Shown here one piece after another: positions 47,363 through 56,834 of a stretch of 64,000 bases of DNA. Both the position numbers and the translations under genes were made by a program. Location: positions 62,001 to 126,000 of the forward strand of contig CAYQQJ010000008.1 in the NCBI GenBank assembly GCA_964419935.1, written 5' to 3'. Within the stretch, counting starts at the first letter, position 1; each line of letters opens with the position of its first letter. The notes under the pieces are model-generated. The model was given only the letters and a program-made list of their open reading frames with translations. It was not told where the DNA came from and searched no databases. The stretch comes from CAYQQJ01 sp964419935 (GTDB lineage: Bacteria > Pseudomonadota > Gammaproteobacteria > Pseudomonadales > Cellvibrionaceae).

Positions 47363-48126
47363 GCCTACTTTGCTGTAGCCGCCTGACCCTGAATATCGGC
47401 GGCAAAAGCGTCTGTCGGAATCTCAGTCTTGCATTCGAGCCGGGCCAGTGCTGGGGCATACTCGGCCAGAACGGCGTTGGCAAAACCACGCTTCTGCACA
47501 CACTCGCCAATCTTCATACGGCCGAAAAGGGCGTGATCACCCTACAGGGTAAGGATGTTGCTTGCTGGCCCCGACGTCAATTCGCCCAAACCTTGGGTGT
47601 ACTTATACAGGATAACCACGATTCGTTTCCCGCTACAGTGTTGGAAACCGCACTCATCGGCCGTCATCCTTACACACCGGCCTGGCGCATGGAAACGGAT
47701 GATGATGTGGCGCAGGCCATGGAGGCGTTGCAAGCTGTTGCCTTGGAAGGCCTCGCCGAACGCCAGGTCAATACGCTTTCCGGCGGTGAACGTCAGCGAT
47801 TGGCGCTCGCGAGTATTCTCACTCAAGCACCCCGAGTGATGTTGCTCGACGAACCCACCAACCATCTGGACCTCCATTTTCAGATCAGCCTGCTGGACAA
47901 GTTCACGCAGCGGACCCGGGACGCCGAAGGCTTGCTGATCATGACGCTGCACGACATCAACCTAGCCGCACGCTTTTGCGATCACCTGATATTGTTGCTC
48001 GGCGATGGTGAGGTGGTTTATGGCACAACTGACGAAATGCTTTGCGAGGATTATCTGCATCGACTGTACAGGCACTGCATTGTGCAAATCGAACAGAACG
48101 GGAGGCGGGCCTTCTTGCCGGGATAA
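47359..48126 (+). CDS. btuD: cobalamin ABC transporter ATP-binding protein
   Basis: A 255-residue ATPase. Walker A GQNGVGKTT (about residues 36-44), Q-loop region LIQDNHDSFPATV, signature LSGGERQRLALA, Walker B VMLLDEPTNHLDL and switch His in MTLHDINLAARF. Overlaps btuC by 4 bp. Substrate is assigned by context only; siderophore transporters have very similar ATPases. Confidence 0.9.
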   Translation: MSLLCCSRLTLNIGGKSVCRNLSLAFEPGQCWGILGQNGVGKTTLLHTLANLHTAEKGVITLQGKDVACWPRRQFAQTLGVLIQDNHDSFPATVLETALIGRHPYTPAWRMETDDDVAQAMEALQAVALEGLAERQVNTLSGGERQRLALASILTQAPRVMLLDEPTNHLDLHFQISLLDKFTQRTRDAEGLLIMTLHDINLAARFCDHLILLLGDGEVVYGTTDEMLCEDYLHRLYRHCIVQIEQNGRRAFLPG

Positions 48127-48720
48127 GAGGGGCATCGCAAGCCTAAAGGTGCTGACGGTGGGGGATTTTGCAATGCATTAACGAATGCGCACGTGGTTAA
48201 CATTCGGTAGTTCGCGTCGTTGACAAACCGTATCACAGTCATAACATCACGCCAAATAAATGCAAACGCGGGGCGATAGGAAAGGTGCCCGGGCCTGACA
48301 TCACGGAACGATCTGAATGGATTTCTCACCACTCTGCATTCCTTTCATTCCTCATTTGCGGACGTTGATATTCGCGTGTCGGGGCCTTCATGCACTTTTC
48401 CGCATCCAGGGTAAGTCGAAACAGGCGTAAGGGCATCCAGGGAGGGCTCGAGCCACAATTGAGTTTATGGTCTACCTCAGCCGATGGTATGGAAGTTGCT
48501 TTTTCATCAGCTCACTCGACCTACGCAATAAAATAGGCAGTTCTTAGCGTGAAAGCGGTAGTTTTTTTCGGTTGAACAATAAGTTGTATGTCAGCTCGGT
48601 GAATTCAAATTTTGTCCTTCACAATATTCGAGTCGGCGCAGGGAGAGTGTGAAAGTTCTATCATCAGCGATGTAATCCATTCACAATTTCGAACTCATAC
48701 AGGCTTCAAGGAGGGTAGTA
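48127..48720. other. 594 bp intergenic region, no gene seen
   Basis: Apart from a copy of the AAGCCTAAAGG sequence at 48139-48160 (related to 45268-45289) I find no ORF with family similarity, no clear terminator and no RNA family. The last 20 bases hold AAGGAGGGTAGTA, a strong ribosome-binding site for the next gene. Confidence 0.55.
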
Positions 48721-50172
48721 ATGAGTATCGCCACGCTTTACGTCAGCACACGCCAGCACATTGACCGGGTAAGCCCCATCTCCGAGAAGAAAAATAACCA
48801 ACAGCGCCTCACCGAGAAATTTCTGCAAGAATGGGCAGCGCGCCGCGAAGTAGCCGCCGACCAACTACTGAGTGAATCCTTGGCCTATGCCATGGAAAGA
48901 GTGCCGTATTACAATGACTACTTCAAGAGCAATCCCTTCCTCAATCCACAAAACCTGAGTCACTGGCCCATACTCAACCGCGACCATATTCTCAGTGCAG
49001 GCGACAGGTTGAAGGCCACAGGTTGCGAGCGCTGGAAGACCTGGACCCACGCCTCTGGCGGGTCGACGGGCAAGCCCGTAACTGTGGTGCATGATGAGCA
49101 CTTTGCTGCTAAAGCCAGTGCGCTTCGCAAGTTGTGCGGGCGAATGTTTTTCGATGGACCTCACTACAATAAGCTGATCCTCTGGGGCATGAACAAAGAG
49201 GTGATTGCCGGCGAGGCGAAGATCGGTATCCAGGTTAAGGATTTCATGCGTGAACTCATTGGCCTTCGCACGCGTCACATTAACACCTTTGAATTTTCTG
49301 ATGGAAAGTTCAGGGAGTGTGTACGCATCCTGCGCAGACAGAAGCCGCAGTTCATCTTTGGTTACGCCGGGTCGGTATACGAGTTGGCGAAGTATCTGGA
49401 TGAGAACAGGATAGAATTCCCCAGACACGTCAAGATGATTGGCACTACGGCGCAGACTTTACATGGCTTTATGAGAGAAAAAATTGAAAAGGTATTCAAC
49501 TGCCGTGTGTGTGATCACTACGGCTCCAGAGAAGTTGGACCGCTGGCGTGGCAACACAAAAATGGCGACATGTACTTCCCCGAATTCTTCGCCAAACTGG
49601 AGGTAGTGGACGAAGATGGAAAAGAGGTGGCAGTCGGCGAGAGGGGCAGGATTTTGGTTACGACCCTGCACAACTTCAGTATGCCGCTTATCCGGTACGA
49701 CATAGGAGACACTGGTATCCTGGGGAAGAGTGTGGAGCGGGATGGTTACCCGTTTGCAACGCTTAAAAAAATTTCCGGACGGGAGACCGAAGAGTTCATA
49801 AACGTCCGAGGCTCCCGGGTGTGCGGCCCCTTCTTTATTAACCTGTTTTATTACCGGCCTTGGCTGGACCAGTTTCATATTGTGCAGAAAGACTATGACC
49901 GTATCGAAATCAAACACGTGCTCAAAGAGGGCTACAGTGATGTTCCCACGCCTGATCGTGACGAAATTGAAGGTCGTATAAGACAGGTTATGAGCGAAAA
50001 TTGCAGCATTACCTGGACGCCGGTGAAGGAGGTGCCTACCACTAAAGCGGGTAAACGCTTGTTTATTCGCAGGGAAATGCTAAAGCCGGCCGGGACTCCA
50101 ACCCTTTGCGAACAAACATCCGTAGCTGACATGTATGTGGATCCGGAATCGGTTAACACGGAAGCGCAATAA
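48721..50172 (+). CDS. CapK/PaaK-like adenylate-forming enzyme
   Basis: A 483-residue member of the phenylacetate-CoA-ligase-like group. Phosphate-binding ASGGSTGKPVTV (about residues 111-122), FIFGYAGSVYELAKYL, DHYGSREVGPLAWQ (aromatic/adenine region, about residues 262-275), PLIRYDIGDTG and a C-terminal lid with TKAGKRLFIRRE. Such proteins activate a carboxylate as an acyl-adenylate and often sit in capsule or secondary-metabolite clusters. Substrate unknown. It stands between the btuCD and sulfatase genes and has its own terminator. Confidence 0.8.
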   Translation: MSIATLYVSTRQHIDRVSPISEKKNNQQRLTEKFLQEWAARREVAADQLLSESLAYAMERVPYYNDYFKSNPFLNPQNLSHWPILNRDHILSAGDRLKATGCERWKTWTHASGGSTGKPVTVVHDEHFAAKASALRKLCGRMFFDGPHYNKLILWGMNKEVIAGEAKIGIQVKDFMRELIGLRTRHINTFEFSDGKFRECVRILRRQKPQFIFGYAGSVYELAKYLDENRIEFPRHVKMIGTTAQTLHGFMREKIEKVFNCRVCDHYGSREVGPLAWQHKNGDMYFPEFFAKLEVVDEDGKEVAVGERGRILVTTLHNFSMPLIRYDIGDTGILGKSVERDGYPFATLKKISGRETEEFINVRGSRVCGPFFINLFYYRPWLDQFHIVQKDYDRIEIKHVLKEGYSDVPTPDRDEIEGRIRQVMSENCSITWTPVKEVPTTKAGKRLFIRREMLKPAGTPTLCEQTSVADMYVDPESVNTEAQ

Positions 50173-50252
50173 GAAGCAGGAATACAGGTTTTTGCCCGCC
50201 GCCGATGCGGCGGCCTTTGCAGAGCAACGTACATAGATTCTCCTATCTCTCC

Positions 50253-50282
50253 GCGAGGCGTCCAGCGCCTCGCTTTCTTTTC
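50253..50282 (+). terminator. rho-independent terminator of the CapK-like gene
   Basis: Stem GCGAGGCG / CGCCTCGC with a 5-base loop, then TTTCTTTT. Confidence 0.85.
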
Positions 50283-50420
50283 GGGCATATTCGCAGATCA
50301 GATGTTGGATGGGCGGCGCTTGCTCATAAATGCGATATATATGATATATTGAGACGCTAAATTCCCATCGCATGACTGGCATCACTTCGGTTGAGCGGTT
50401 CATGCGGCCTCTGTCGGTAA

Positions 50421-51827
50421 ATGAACATGTCCGTGAAGACCAAAACAAGCCTGATCGCACCTTTAATGATGGCAGTGGTGCTGATGATGTCTGGTTGTAA
50501 ACCCATTGATACCGCTAAAGAGCCGGTTCTCCGGTCATCCCAACCCAATATTATTTTCGTTCTTATCGACGACATGGGATTGGGCGACTTGGGCAGCTAT
50601 GGCGGCACTCTGGAGCCCACGCCCAATATCGATCGCTTGGCTGCAGAGGGCATACGCTTTACGGATTTTTATACGGCTTCCCCCATCTGCTCCGCGTCAC
50701 GCACGGGCTTCACTACTGGCACCTTTCCTGCGCGCTGGCAAATCACCAGCTTTTTGCAAAAGCGCGCGGGTAATCGCCTGTCCGAGCAGGCGGATTATCT
50801 TGATCCCGAGGCGCCTTCCATCGCACGCCAACTGAAATCGGTAGGTTATGTGACCGCGCATTTCGGCAAGTGGCATATGGGTGGCGGTAGAGATGTGGAC
50901 GATGCCCCCGCGCTGAGCGCTTATGGTTTTGATGAAAGCGTCAGTACCTGGGAGAGCCCTGCACCGGACCCGGCAATCACCGCGACCGACTGGATCTGGA
51001 GCCCGAAAGATCCGGTCAAGCGCTGGGACCGGACGGCTTATTTTGTGGATAAGACACTCGATTTTATGGCACGCCATAAGCATCAGCCCATGTACATTCA
51101 GCTCTGGCCGGATGATGTTCATACGCCTTGGGTTTTAGAAGAGGTTTTAGACGAGGTGCCAGAAGGGCATCAAGACATCAGCATGCGGAAATCCGCGCAG
51201 AACCTGCGCCCGGTGATTCGGATTCTGGATCAACAAATTGGCCGCTTGGTGAAAGGCGTGCGGGAACTGGGGTTGGCTGACAATACGTTGATTATCTTTT
51301 CCAGTGACAATGGCCCGCTTCCCTCCTTTGACGGGCAGCGCACGCTGGGTCTTCGCGGTAGCAAATTGAGTTTGTACGAAGGTGGATTGCGCGTGCCATT
51401 CATTGCCTGGTGGCCTGGCACAGTACCCGCCGGTGAAGTGGACCAGGAGACATTCTTCACGGCCGTCGATTTGTTGCCGAGCCTCGCAGCCCTGGCCGGC
51501 GCGCCCGTTCCAAGCAAGCACCGGCTGGACGGCCAAGATCTCAGCGCCGCCCTCCGGGGTAAGAATGCCTCTCACCAGGGGCCGGTTTTCTGGGAGTATG
51601 GTCGCAACGACAAGGCTTTTAATTACCCTCCTGCACCAGATCGCAGCCCCAATCTGGCGATACGCGAGGGCGAATGGAAGTTGCTGGTAAATGACGACGG
51701 CAGTGCCGTGGAGTTGTACAACCTGTCTGACGACCCCAATGAAACGCGGAATCTGGCCGGCGAAAATGCGGGCGTGACGCAGCGACTTCGGGATCAGCTT
51801 CTGCAATGGCGCCGGTCTTTGCCTTGA
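50421..51827 (+). CDS. sulfatase lipoprotein (S1 family, formylglycine type)
   Basis: A 468-residue lipoprotein (signal with lipobox LMMSGC, Cys 26). Metal-binding IIFVLIDDMGLGDLG (Asp 50-51). The sulfatase signature is PICSASRTGFTTG: Cys 90 in C-x-A-x-R is the residue oxidised to formylglycine. Further motifs: HFGKWHMGGG, IFSSDNGPLPS and LRGSKLSLYEGGLRVPFIAWWPG. It removes sulfate esters from glycans at the cell surface; substrate unknown. No maturation enzyme is in the window. A second sulfatase follows 87 bp downstream. Confidence 0.93.
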   Translation: MNMSVKTKTSLIAPLMMAVVLMMSGCKPIDTAKEPVLRSSQPNIIFVLIDDMGLGDLGSYGGTLEPTPNIDRLAAEGIRFTDFYTASPICSASRTGFTTGTFPARWQITSFLQKRAGNRLSEQADYLDPEAPSIARQLKSVGYVTAHFGKWHMGGGRDVDDAPALSAYGFDESVSTWESPAPDPAITATDWIWSPKDPVKRWDRTAYFVDKTLDFMARHKHQPMYIQLWPDDVHTPWVLEEVLDEVPEGHQDISMRKSAQNLRPVIRILDQQIGRLVKGVRELGLADNTLIIFSSDNGPLPSFDGQRTLGLRGSKLSLYEGGLRVPFIAWWPGTVPAGEVDQETFFTAVDLLPSLAALAGAPVPSKHRLDGQDLSAALRGKNASHQGPVFWEYGRNDKAFNYPPAPDRSPNLAIREGEWKLLVNDDGSAVELYNLSDDPNETRNLAGENAGVTQRLRDQLLQWRRSLP

Positions 51828-51914
51828 TAGGCCTCAAGTTCGCAAGCCGCAGAACGCTAAAAAGGTGCGCGCCAAAAGCGCAAAACAAAAAATAATCATC
51901 AATCGGAGATTGGC

Positions 51915-53591
51915 ATGCGTTTACGAACATTCGGCATAGGTGCCTTGGTGGTTGCAGTTGCGCTGGGCTGTGGCCGAACGCCTGAGACGCGGTTGACAGC
52001 TGCATCCACAGCGCAACCGATGGCGCAATCCTCCCACTCCCGCCCTAACATCGTCGTGATCCTGGTCGACGACATGGGCTTTTCAGATATTCAGCCCTAC
52101 GGCAGCGAGATTCCAACCCCCAATCTGGAAGCGCTGGCGAACCAGGGGCTCAGATATTCCCAGTTCTATAATACGGCTCGTTGTAGCACAACCCGAGCGT
52201 CCTTGCTGACGGGCCTGTACCCCCATGCAGCCGGTGTGGGTTATCTTGTAGGGAAAATGGACGATCCCCAATCCCAAGGCTTGAGGGGACGGCTTCTGCC
52301 GCGGAGCGTCACTCTGGCCGAAGTTCTGCGGGATTCCGGCTATTACACAGCCATGTCCGGCAAATGGCACCTGGGGCGAAAAAAAGACAGCACGCCCTGG
52401 GAGCGGGGCTTTGACCACAGCCTTACGGCGCTCGTGGGAGGTATCCACTTTCCCGCGCAGCAGGGCAAGAACCAGCGACTGTTTATCGACGGCAAACCGG
52501 TAAAGAGCAATGACCCTGTGTTGGGGTCTGATTGGTATGGCACCGACCTTTACACCACCTGGGGCTTGAAATACATCGACCAGGCCATCGCCGAGAAAAA
52601 GCCTTTCTTTCTCTATTTATCCCATACGGCTCCCCATTTCCCCTTGATGGCACCAGCCACCGAGATCGACAAATTCAAAGGCGAATACCTGCAAGGCTGG
52701 GACGCATTGCGCACCGCACGCTATCAACGGCAGGTGGACATGGGCCTGATTGATAAACAATTCACGTTAACGCCTCGTCTGGCGACGACGCCTGCCTGGG
52801 CGAGCCTGACTGAAACCGAGCAAAAACGGTACGACGAAATGATGGCCGTTTACGCCGCGATGATCAGTTCAATCGACCGAAGCATCGGCGATCTGGTGGC
52901 GGGTTTGGAGGCGCGCAACCAGCTGGATAACACGCTGCTTTTGTTTATGTCCGACAATGGCGGCAACGCTGAAACCGGAGTGCCGGGTATTGCGAAAACG
53001 GCTCCAGGCGGCCGCCTGGGGGACAAAAACTCCACGGTTTTTATTGGTCAGACTTGGGCGACGCTCAATAACACGCCGTTTACCTTGTTTAAACATTTTA
53101 CTCATGAAGGCGGCATCGCCACGCCATTGATTGTCCATTGGCCCAACGGCATCGATAAATCCGCAACAGGCTCGACCGTGACCAACCCGGGTCATGTGAT
53201 TGACGTCATGCCGACGGTACTGGATGTCACAGGTGCGCGTTATCCCCAAGAATATCGCCAAAGCGATGTTCTGCCTTTCAGCGGCGTAAGCCTGACGCCT
53301 AACTTTAAGGGCGATACCCTATCCCGCAGGGAACCGATTTTTTGGGAACATGAAGGCAATCGCGCGGTGCGCGATGGTAAATGGAAGCTGGTCTCCCGGT
53401 TGAGCCATCCATGGCAGCTGTTTGATATGGAGCATGATCGCACGGAGTTACATGATCTGGCTGCCAAATACCCACACCGGGTAAACGACATGAGCGCGAT
53501 GTACCGTGCCTGGGCCACAAATAACTACGTTGATGTATGGCCCGAAACCCAACCGCGCACTGATTCAGGTGGGCACATAAAGAAAAAATAA
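51915..53591 (+). CDS. arylsulfatase lipoprotein (S1 family)
   Basis: A 558-residue lipoprotein (lipobox VAVALGC, Cys 19). Metal site IVVILVDDMGFSD (Asp 52-53), active site NTARCSTTRASLLTG with Cys 90, AMSGKWHLGR, LSHTAPHFPL, FMSDNGGNAE. The third position of the maturation motif is Thr (C-S-T-T-R) rather than Pro or Ala. It shares little beyond motifs with the preceding sulfatase and belongs to a different S1 subfamily. ATCGGAGATTGGC precedes the ATG. Probably co-transcribed with the first sulfatase. Confidence 0.93.
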   Translation: MRLRTFGIGALVVAVALGCGRTPETRLTAASTAQPMAQSSHSRPNIVVILVDDMGFSDIQPYGSEIPTPNLEALANQGLRYSQFYNTARCSTTRASLLTGLYPHAAGVGYLVGKMDDPQSQGLRGRLLPRSVTLAEVLRDSGYYTAMSGKWHLGRKKDSTPWERGFDHSLTALVGGIHFPAQQGKNQRLFIDGKPVKSNDPVLGSDWYGTDLYTTWGLKYIDQAIAEKKPFFLYLSHTAPHFPLMAPATEIDKFKGEYLQGWDALRTARYQRQVDMGLIDKQFTLTPRLATTPAWASLTETEQKRYDEMMAVYAAMISSIDRSIGDLVAGLEARNQLDNTLLLFMSDNGGNAETGVPGIAKTAPGGRLGDKNSTVFIGQTWATLNNTPFTLFKHFTHEGGIATPLIVHWPNGIDKSATGSTVTNPGHVIDVMPTVLDVTGARYPQEYRQSDVLPFSGVSLTPNFKGDTLSRREPIFWEHEGNRAVRDGKWKLVSRLSHPWQLFDMEHDRTELHDLAAKYPHRVNDMSAMYRAWATNNYVDVWPETQPRTDSGGHIKKK

Positions 53592-53637
53592 GGGAATAAC
53601 CGGGACCAAATCAAAAAGACGAAAAATTTAGATTGAT

Positions 53638-53763
53638 TCAGGGGAAGCCTTGTCCTATTGTCAGGTTGAGTTTGGAGGCAAGCCGCTGAATCTCGGGCGA
53701 CATCAGCAGTTTGCGTGGCAACAGGTAGGCAACGTGAAACTGAGAATAAAAACGACGCTCTTT
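53638..53763 (-). pseudogene. possible remnant of a LysR-type regulator C terminus
   Basis: An open minus-strand stretch of 41 codons encodes FYSQFHVAYLLPRKLLMSPE, then IQRLASKLNL and a stop. The phrase resembles the end of LysR effector domains, where (Y/W)xxPxRxxxSPxVR is common. Upstream frames are full of stops, so at most a relic is present. The call rests on a short motif only. Confidence 0.3.
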
Positions 53764-53873
53764 TTAAGGTATGCTGTTTCGTTATCGGATCACGGGTCAT
53801 TATCGCTTTGTTCCGGATGGGTTAAAAAACTAAGCCCGTGTTGACTCATGCCAGGATAAGAGAGAAATCGATT

Positions 53874-54347
53874 ATGAATCTAATTGCAAAGTTGCAGCAT
53901 CAGAGCACCTGGAAACTGCTTTTTCTGGGCCTGATTACCTACGGTGTTTACTATGCCTTTTATCTGGATCGGCAAACAAAAATACTGAATTCGGAGCTCG
54001 AGGAGGGGCAGCGCGTCTCGGGCGGGTTTATCAAGGCGTTCTATGTTATCTCCTACGTTTCTGTAGCTTTGTTTGTCCTGTATCTTTGTGTGGACACTGG
54101 CCATCCCATAGAGAGCGCGAGTAATGCAATGGACATGGTTTGGTCGATTATGCTCATTATCTGGGGTTTTCAGGTAAGAAACCGAATTAACAGTGTGTGC
54201 GGGTTTTCCAACAAAAGTGACGACTGGTTTCATGGGCTCTGGACATTCCTGTTCAGCCCGCTGTATTTTAACTACAAACTCAACGTGCTGAACGAGAAAG
54301 CAAAGCAAATCGACTCTGGCGTGGATGAGACTTCTGACAACGAGTAG
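53874..54347 (+). CDS. DUF4234-like small membrane protein
   Basis: A 157-residue protein with three or four hydrophobic segments (about residues 14-30, 55-75, 88-105, 124-136). The first segment, LLFLGLITYGVYYAFYLDRQT, matches the start of DUF4234 proteins (L-TxGIYxxYW-like). Function unknown. ATG at 53874 follows AAGAGAGAA. It lies between the sulfatases and the cobalamin riboswitch and is probably independent of both. Confidence 0.7.
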   Translation: MNLIAKLQHQSTWKLLFLGLITYGVYYAFYLDRQTKILNSELEEGQRVSGGFIKAFYVISYVSVALFVLYLCVDTGHPIESASNAMDMVWSIMLIIWGFQVRNRINSVCGFSNKSDDWFHGLWTFLFSPLYFNYKLNVLNEKAKQIDSGVDETSDNE

Positions 54348-54390
54348 AGGGTTTGGCAATACTTCTGTTGGCGGGAGTATTTCTGAGCGG

Positions 54391-54452
54391 CGGAAGGCCG
54401 TTCTTGAGCATCCATGTCCTCACGGCATTAGCGCTTCCATGCGCGTCGCGCT
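54391..54452. repeat. copy of an intergenic repeat shared with 57579-57634
   Basis: The segment AAGGCCGTTCTTGAGCATCC ... ATGCGCGTCG matches AAGGCCATTCCTGGGCATCC ... ATGCGCGTCG at 57579-57634 with small differences. Both lie in gaps without genes, flanking btuB-cobO. Confidence 0.6.
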
Positions 54453-54557
54453 TGACGCTTTTTCGCCCTACGACGACTGCGCTTTCCACTATTCACTCTT
54501 TACTCTCACCTAGTCTTGCAGCGTGCAGCTTGCACCTATATCATACCCGCACATTTT

Positions 54558-54784
54558 GCAGGTGCCTGAGTTGCTGTCCAACGCTCGGGTTAAACGGGAA
54601 GTCTGGTGCGCATGCCACAGTTTGTGACTGCAAACCCAGCGCTGCCCCCGCAACGGTAATTGGTCAGGATCGCAACATTACGCCACTGTGTTGTTCAGCA
54701 ACATGGGAAGGCGTTGCGGTCGTGGTTATCGGGTTCAGTTTTGAATCCAATAACTGCACACCAAGAGCCCGGAGACCGGCCTGC
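54558..54784 (+). promoter_or_regulatory. cobalamin riboswitch
   Basis: Closing stem GCAGG (54558-54562) with CCTGC (54780-54784); ACGGGAAGTCTGGTG about 54594-54608; the conserved B12 box GCCCCCGCAACGGTAA (about 54644-54659); CCACTGTG; ATGGGAAGGC (about 54703-54712); and AGAGCCCGGAGACCGGCC near the 3' end. These are the ordered conserved blocks of the AdoCbl riboswitch. It is 140 bp upstream of btuB. A later hairpin with GAATTG/CAATTC (54785-54849) could be the regulatory arm. Confidence 0.95.
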
Positions 54785-54924
54785 GGAATTGCACGATGTT
54801 GCGGTGGGCGACATCAGCGATTGCTGTTGTCTCTTATCCCGCCGCAATTCGCTTTTCCTGCCTGTAGCATCATATTTTAACCTCTCATTGATTTCGCTTT
54901 TTTCTGAAAAGCGCTGGGGAAGAT

Positions 54925-56808
54925 ATGATTTTGCACAATAAAATTCTCGGCCGAAGCCTGGCCCTGATCACTGGTTTCACGTTTGCCAATACCCTCTCGG
55001 CTCAAACAGCTGAACCGACTCTGGAAGAAACCACCATCATAGCGAGCCGCGTTGAAATGCCTCTCCGGCAAATTGGTGCGTCCGTTTCTGTGTTGACCGC
55101 TGAAGAGCTGGAACAAAAGAATTTTCCCGCACTCGCAGATGCTCTGCGTACGTTACCCAGTGTTAGTGTTGCCCAGAGTGGTGGCTTGGGAAAAAGTACC
55201 GGCGTGCGAATCCGCGGTGAAGATGCATTTCGAACGCTGTTATTGATCGATGGCCTGAATGTTTCGGATGTATCTGCGGTTCAGGCCATGCCCCATTTTG
55301 GGCACCTGCTCAATAACCAGTTCGGTCGTCTGGAGTTGTTGCGCGGTCCGCAGGGCATGATGTACGGCGCGGATGCGGGTGGTGTCGTCAGCATTACATC
55401 CAAACAGTCGGATGAGCCCTTTGAGGCCGATCTGGGTGCGGAAGCAGGCCGCTTCGACACCTATCAGTTGAATGGTAATGTCCGCGGTACGGTGGATCGC
55501 GTCAGCTATTCGCTCACCGGCTCCAGCCTTGCTACCAATGGCTTCAACGCGCAGGTAGCTGATAAATCCGGCGAGGACGATGGCTACGATAATACTACGC
55601 TGCACGCTGTGGCCGACGTTGCCGTAACTGAGAATTCCGGTGTTGGTGTGGTGCTGCGTCGCGCGTCTGGTGAGAGCCAATACGACGGGGCGGATACGGC
55701 GGACTATCGCGAAACATACGAACTGCGCAGCGGTAAACTGGATTGGCACTACCGCACCGAAGAGCAGAGTCATGAATTGGCTTACCTATACAGCAGCACC
55801 GAACGGGAAGATATTGTCTGGGCCTCTGAATTTGATGGTGAGATTCAACAATGGCAGTACGTCGGCAGCTATGACGTCGCCAGCGATGTTGGTTTGGTGT
55901 TTGGGGCAGATCATCGCGCGGATAGCTACACCAGTAACTACACCCTTGGTGAATTCGAACGGGATCAGACGGGTGCGTTCATTGAAGGTCAAATCGGTTT
56001 CGGAAATAATTTTTTCTATACCGCAGGTATTCGTTACGACGACAACGAAGATTTTGGTGAGCACACCAGCTACAGGTTAACTGCGGCTTATCTTGTACCT
56101 GTGGCTGCCGGCGATCTGAAGCTTAAAGGCAGTTACGGGACGGGTTTTCGGGCTCCCTCGCTCTATGAAATCGGCCACAACCGCAGCCTGGCGGGTTATG
56201 ATCTGACCGGGTTGAGCGAGGAGCAAAGCGCGGGCTACGAGCTGGGCGCCGAGTGGCACTTTGCTGCCAACTCCTTTGTTGAACTTGTCTGGTTCCACAG
56301 CGAAATTGAGGATGAAATTTACTGGATTAACCTCGGCGGCTATGACGGCGGCTATCTGCAAGTGGATGGTGAAACCACATCTGAGGGTGTGGACTTGAAT
56401 GTTTCCGTTCAGGTGCTGGACAATCTTGTGCTGGCGGGTAACTACACCTATAACGATACTGAGCTGAATGAAAATACCACCTTGGTGGGTGCTGGCCCAG
56501 GTGATCAAAGACCGCGTCGGCCCAAGCATACGTATAACCTGTCTGCCTCCTACGATTTTTGGCAGGACCGTGTAAGCTTGAGCGCCTTCTACCGCAATTC
56601 ACGCGATGTCATCGACTATGTTTATGGCGAGGGTCCCGTGCTACTTGACGATTACGATGTGCTGAATGTCACCGGCTCCTGGAAGGTGGTTGACGAGTTG
56701 GAAGTTTACCTGCGCTGGGAAAATGTGCTTGACGAGAACTACGAGGAGGTGCGCGGTTACAATACCACTGGCAGCGCTGCCTATGCGGGCGTGCGTGTTC
56801 ATTTTTGA
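54925..56808 (+). CDS. btuB: TonB-dependent vitamin B12 receptor
   Basis: A 627-residue outer-membrane receptor. Signal peptide to about residue 27 (NTLSAQTAE), then LEETTIIASRVEMPLRQIGASVSVLT (TonB-box and plug). Plug motifs: ALADALRTLPSVSV, VRIRGEDAFRTLLLIDG, RLELLRGPQGMMYGADAGGVVSITSK. A 22-strand barrel ends in Phe. The preceding riboswitch and following cobO support cobalamin as ligand. cobO starts 26 bp after its stop. Confidence 0.95.
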   Translation: MILHNKILGRSLALITGFTFANTLSAQTAEPTLEETTIIASRVEMPLRQIGASVSVLTAEELEQKNFPALADALRTLPSVSVAQSGGLGKSTGVRIRGEDAFRTLLLIDGLNVSDVSAVQAMPHFGHLLNNQFGRLELLRGPQGMMYGADAGGVVSITSKQSDEPFEADLGAEAGRFDTYQLNGNVRGTVDRVSYSLTGSSLATNGFNAQVADKSGEDDGYDNTTLHAVADVAVTENSGVGVVLRRASGESQYDGADTADYRETYELRSGKLDWHYRTEEQSHELAYLYSSTEREDIVWASEFDGEIQQWQYVGSYDVASDVGLVFGADHRADSYTSNYTLGEFERDQTGAFIEGQIGFGNNFFYTAGIRYDDNEDFGEHTSYRLTAAYLVPVAAGDLKLKGSYGTGFRAPSLYEIGHNRSLAGYDLTGLSEEQSAGYELGAEWHFAANSFVELVWFHSEIEDEIYWINLGGYDGGYLQVDGETTSEGVDLNVSVQVLDNLVLAGNYTYNDTELNENTTLVGAGPGDQRPRRPKHTYNLSASYDFWQDRVSLSAFYRNSRDVIDYVYGEGPVLLDDYDVLNVTGSWKVVDELEVYLRWENVLDENYEEVRGYNTTGSAAYAGVRVHF

Positions 56809-56834
56809 TAACTCAGGTGTAAGAGGCGGAAGCT

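Noticed and set aside
50328..50352. ATATATATGATATAT-rich sequence upstream of the first sulfatase as a specific operator
   Set aside because: It is low-complexity AT sequence; a promoter role is possible but no defined site can be claimed.
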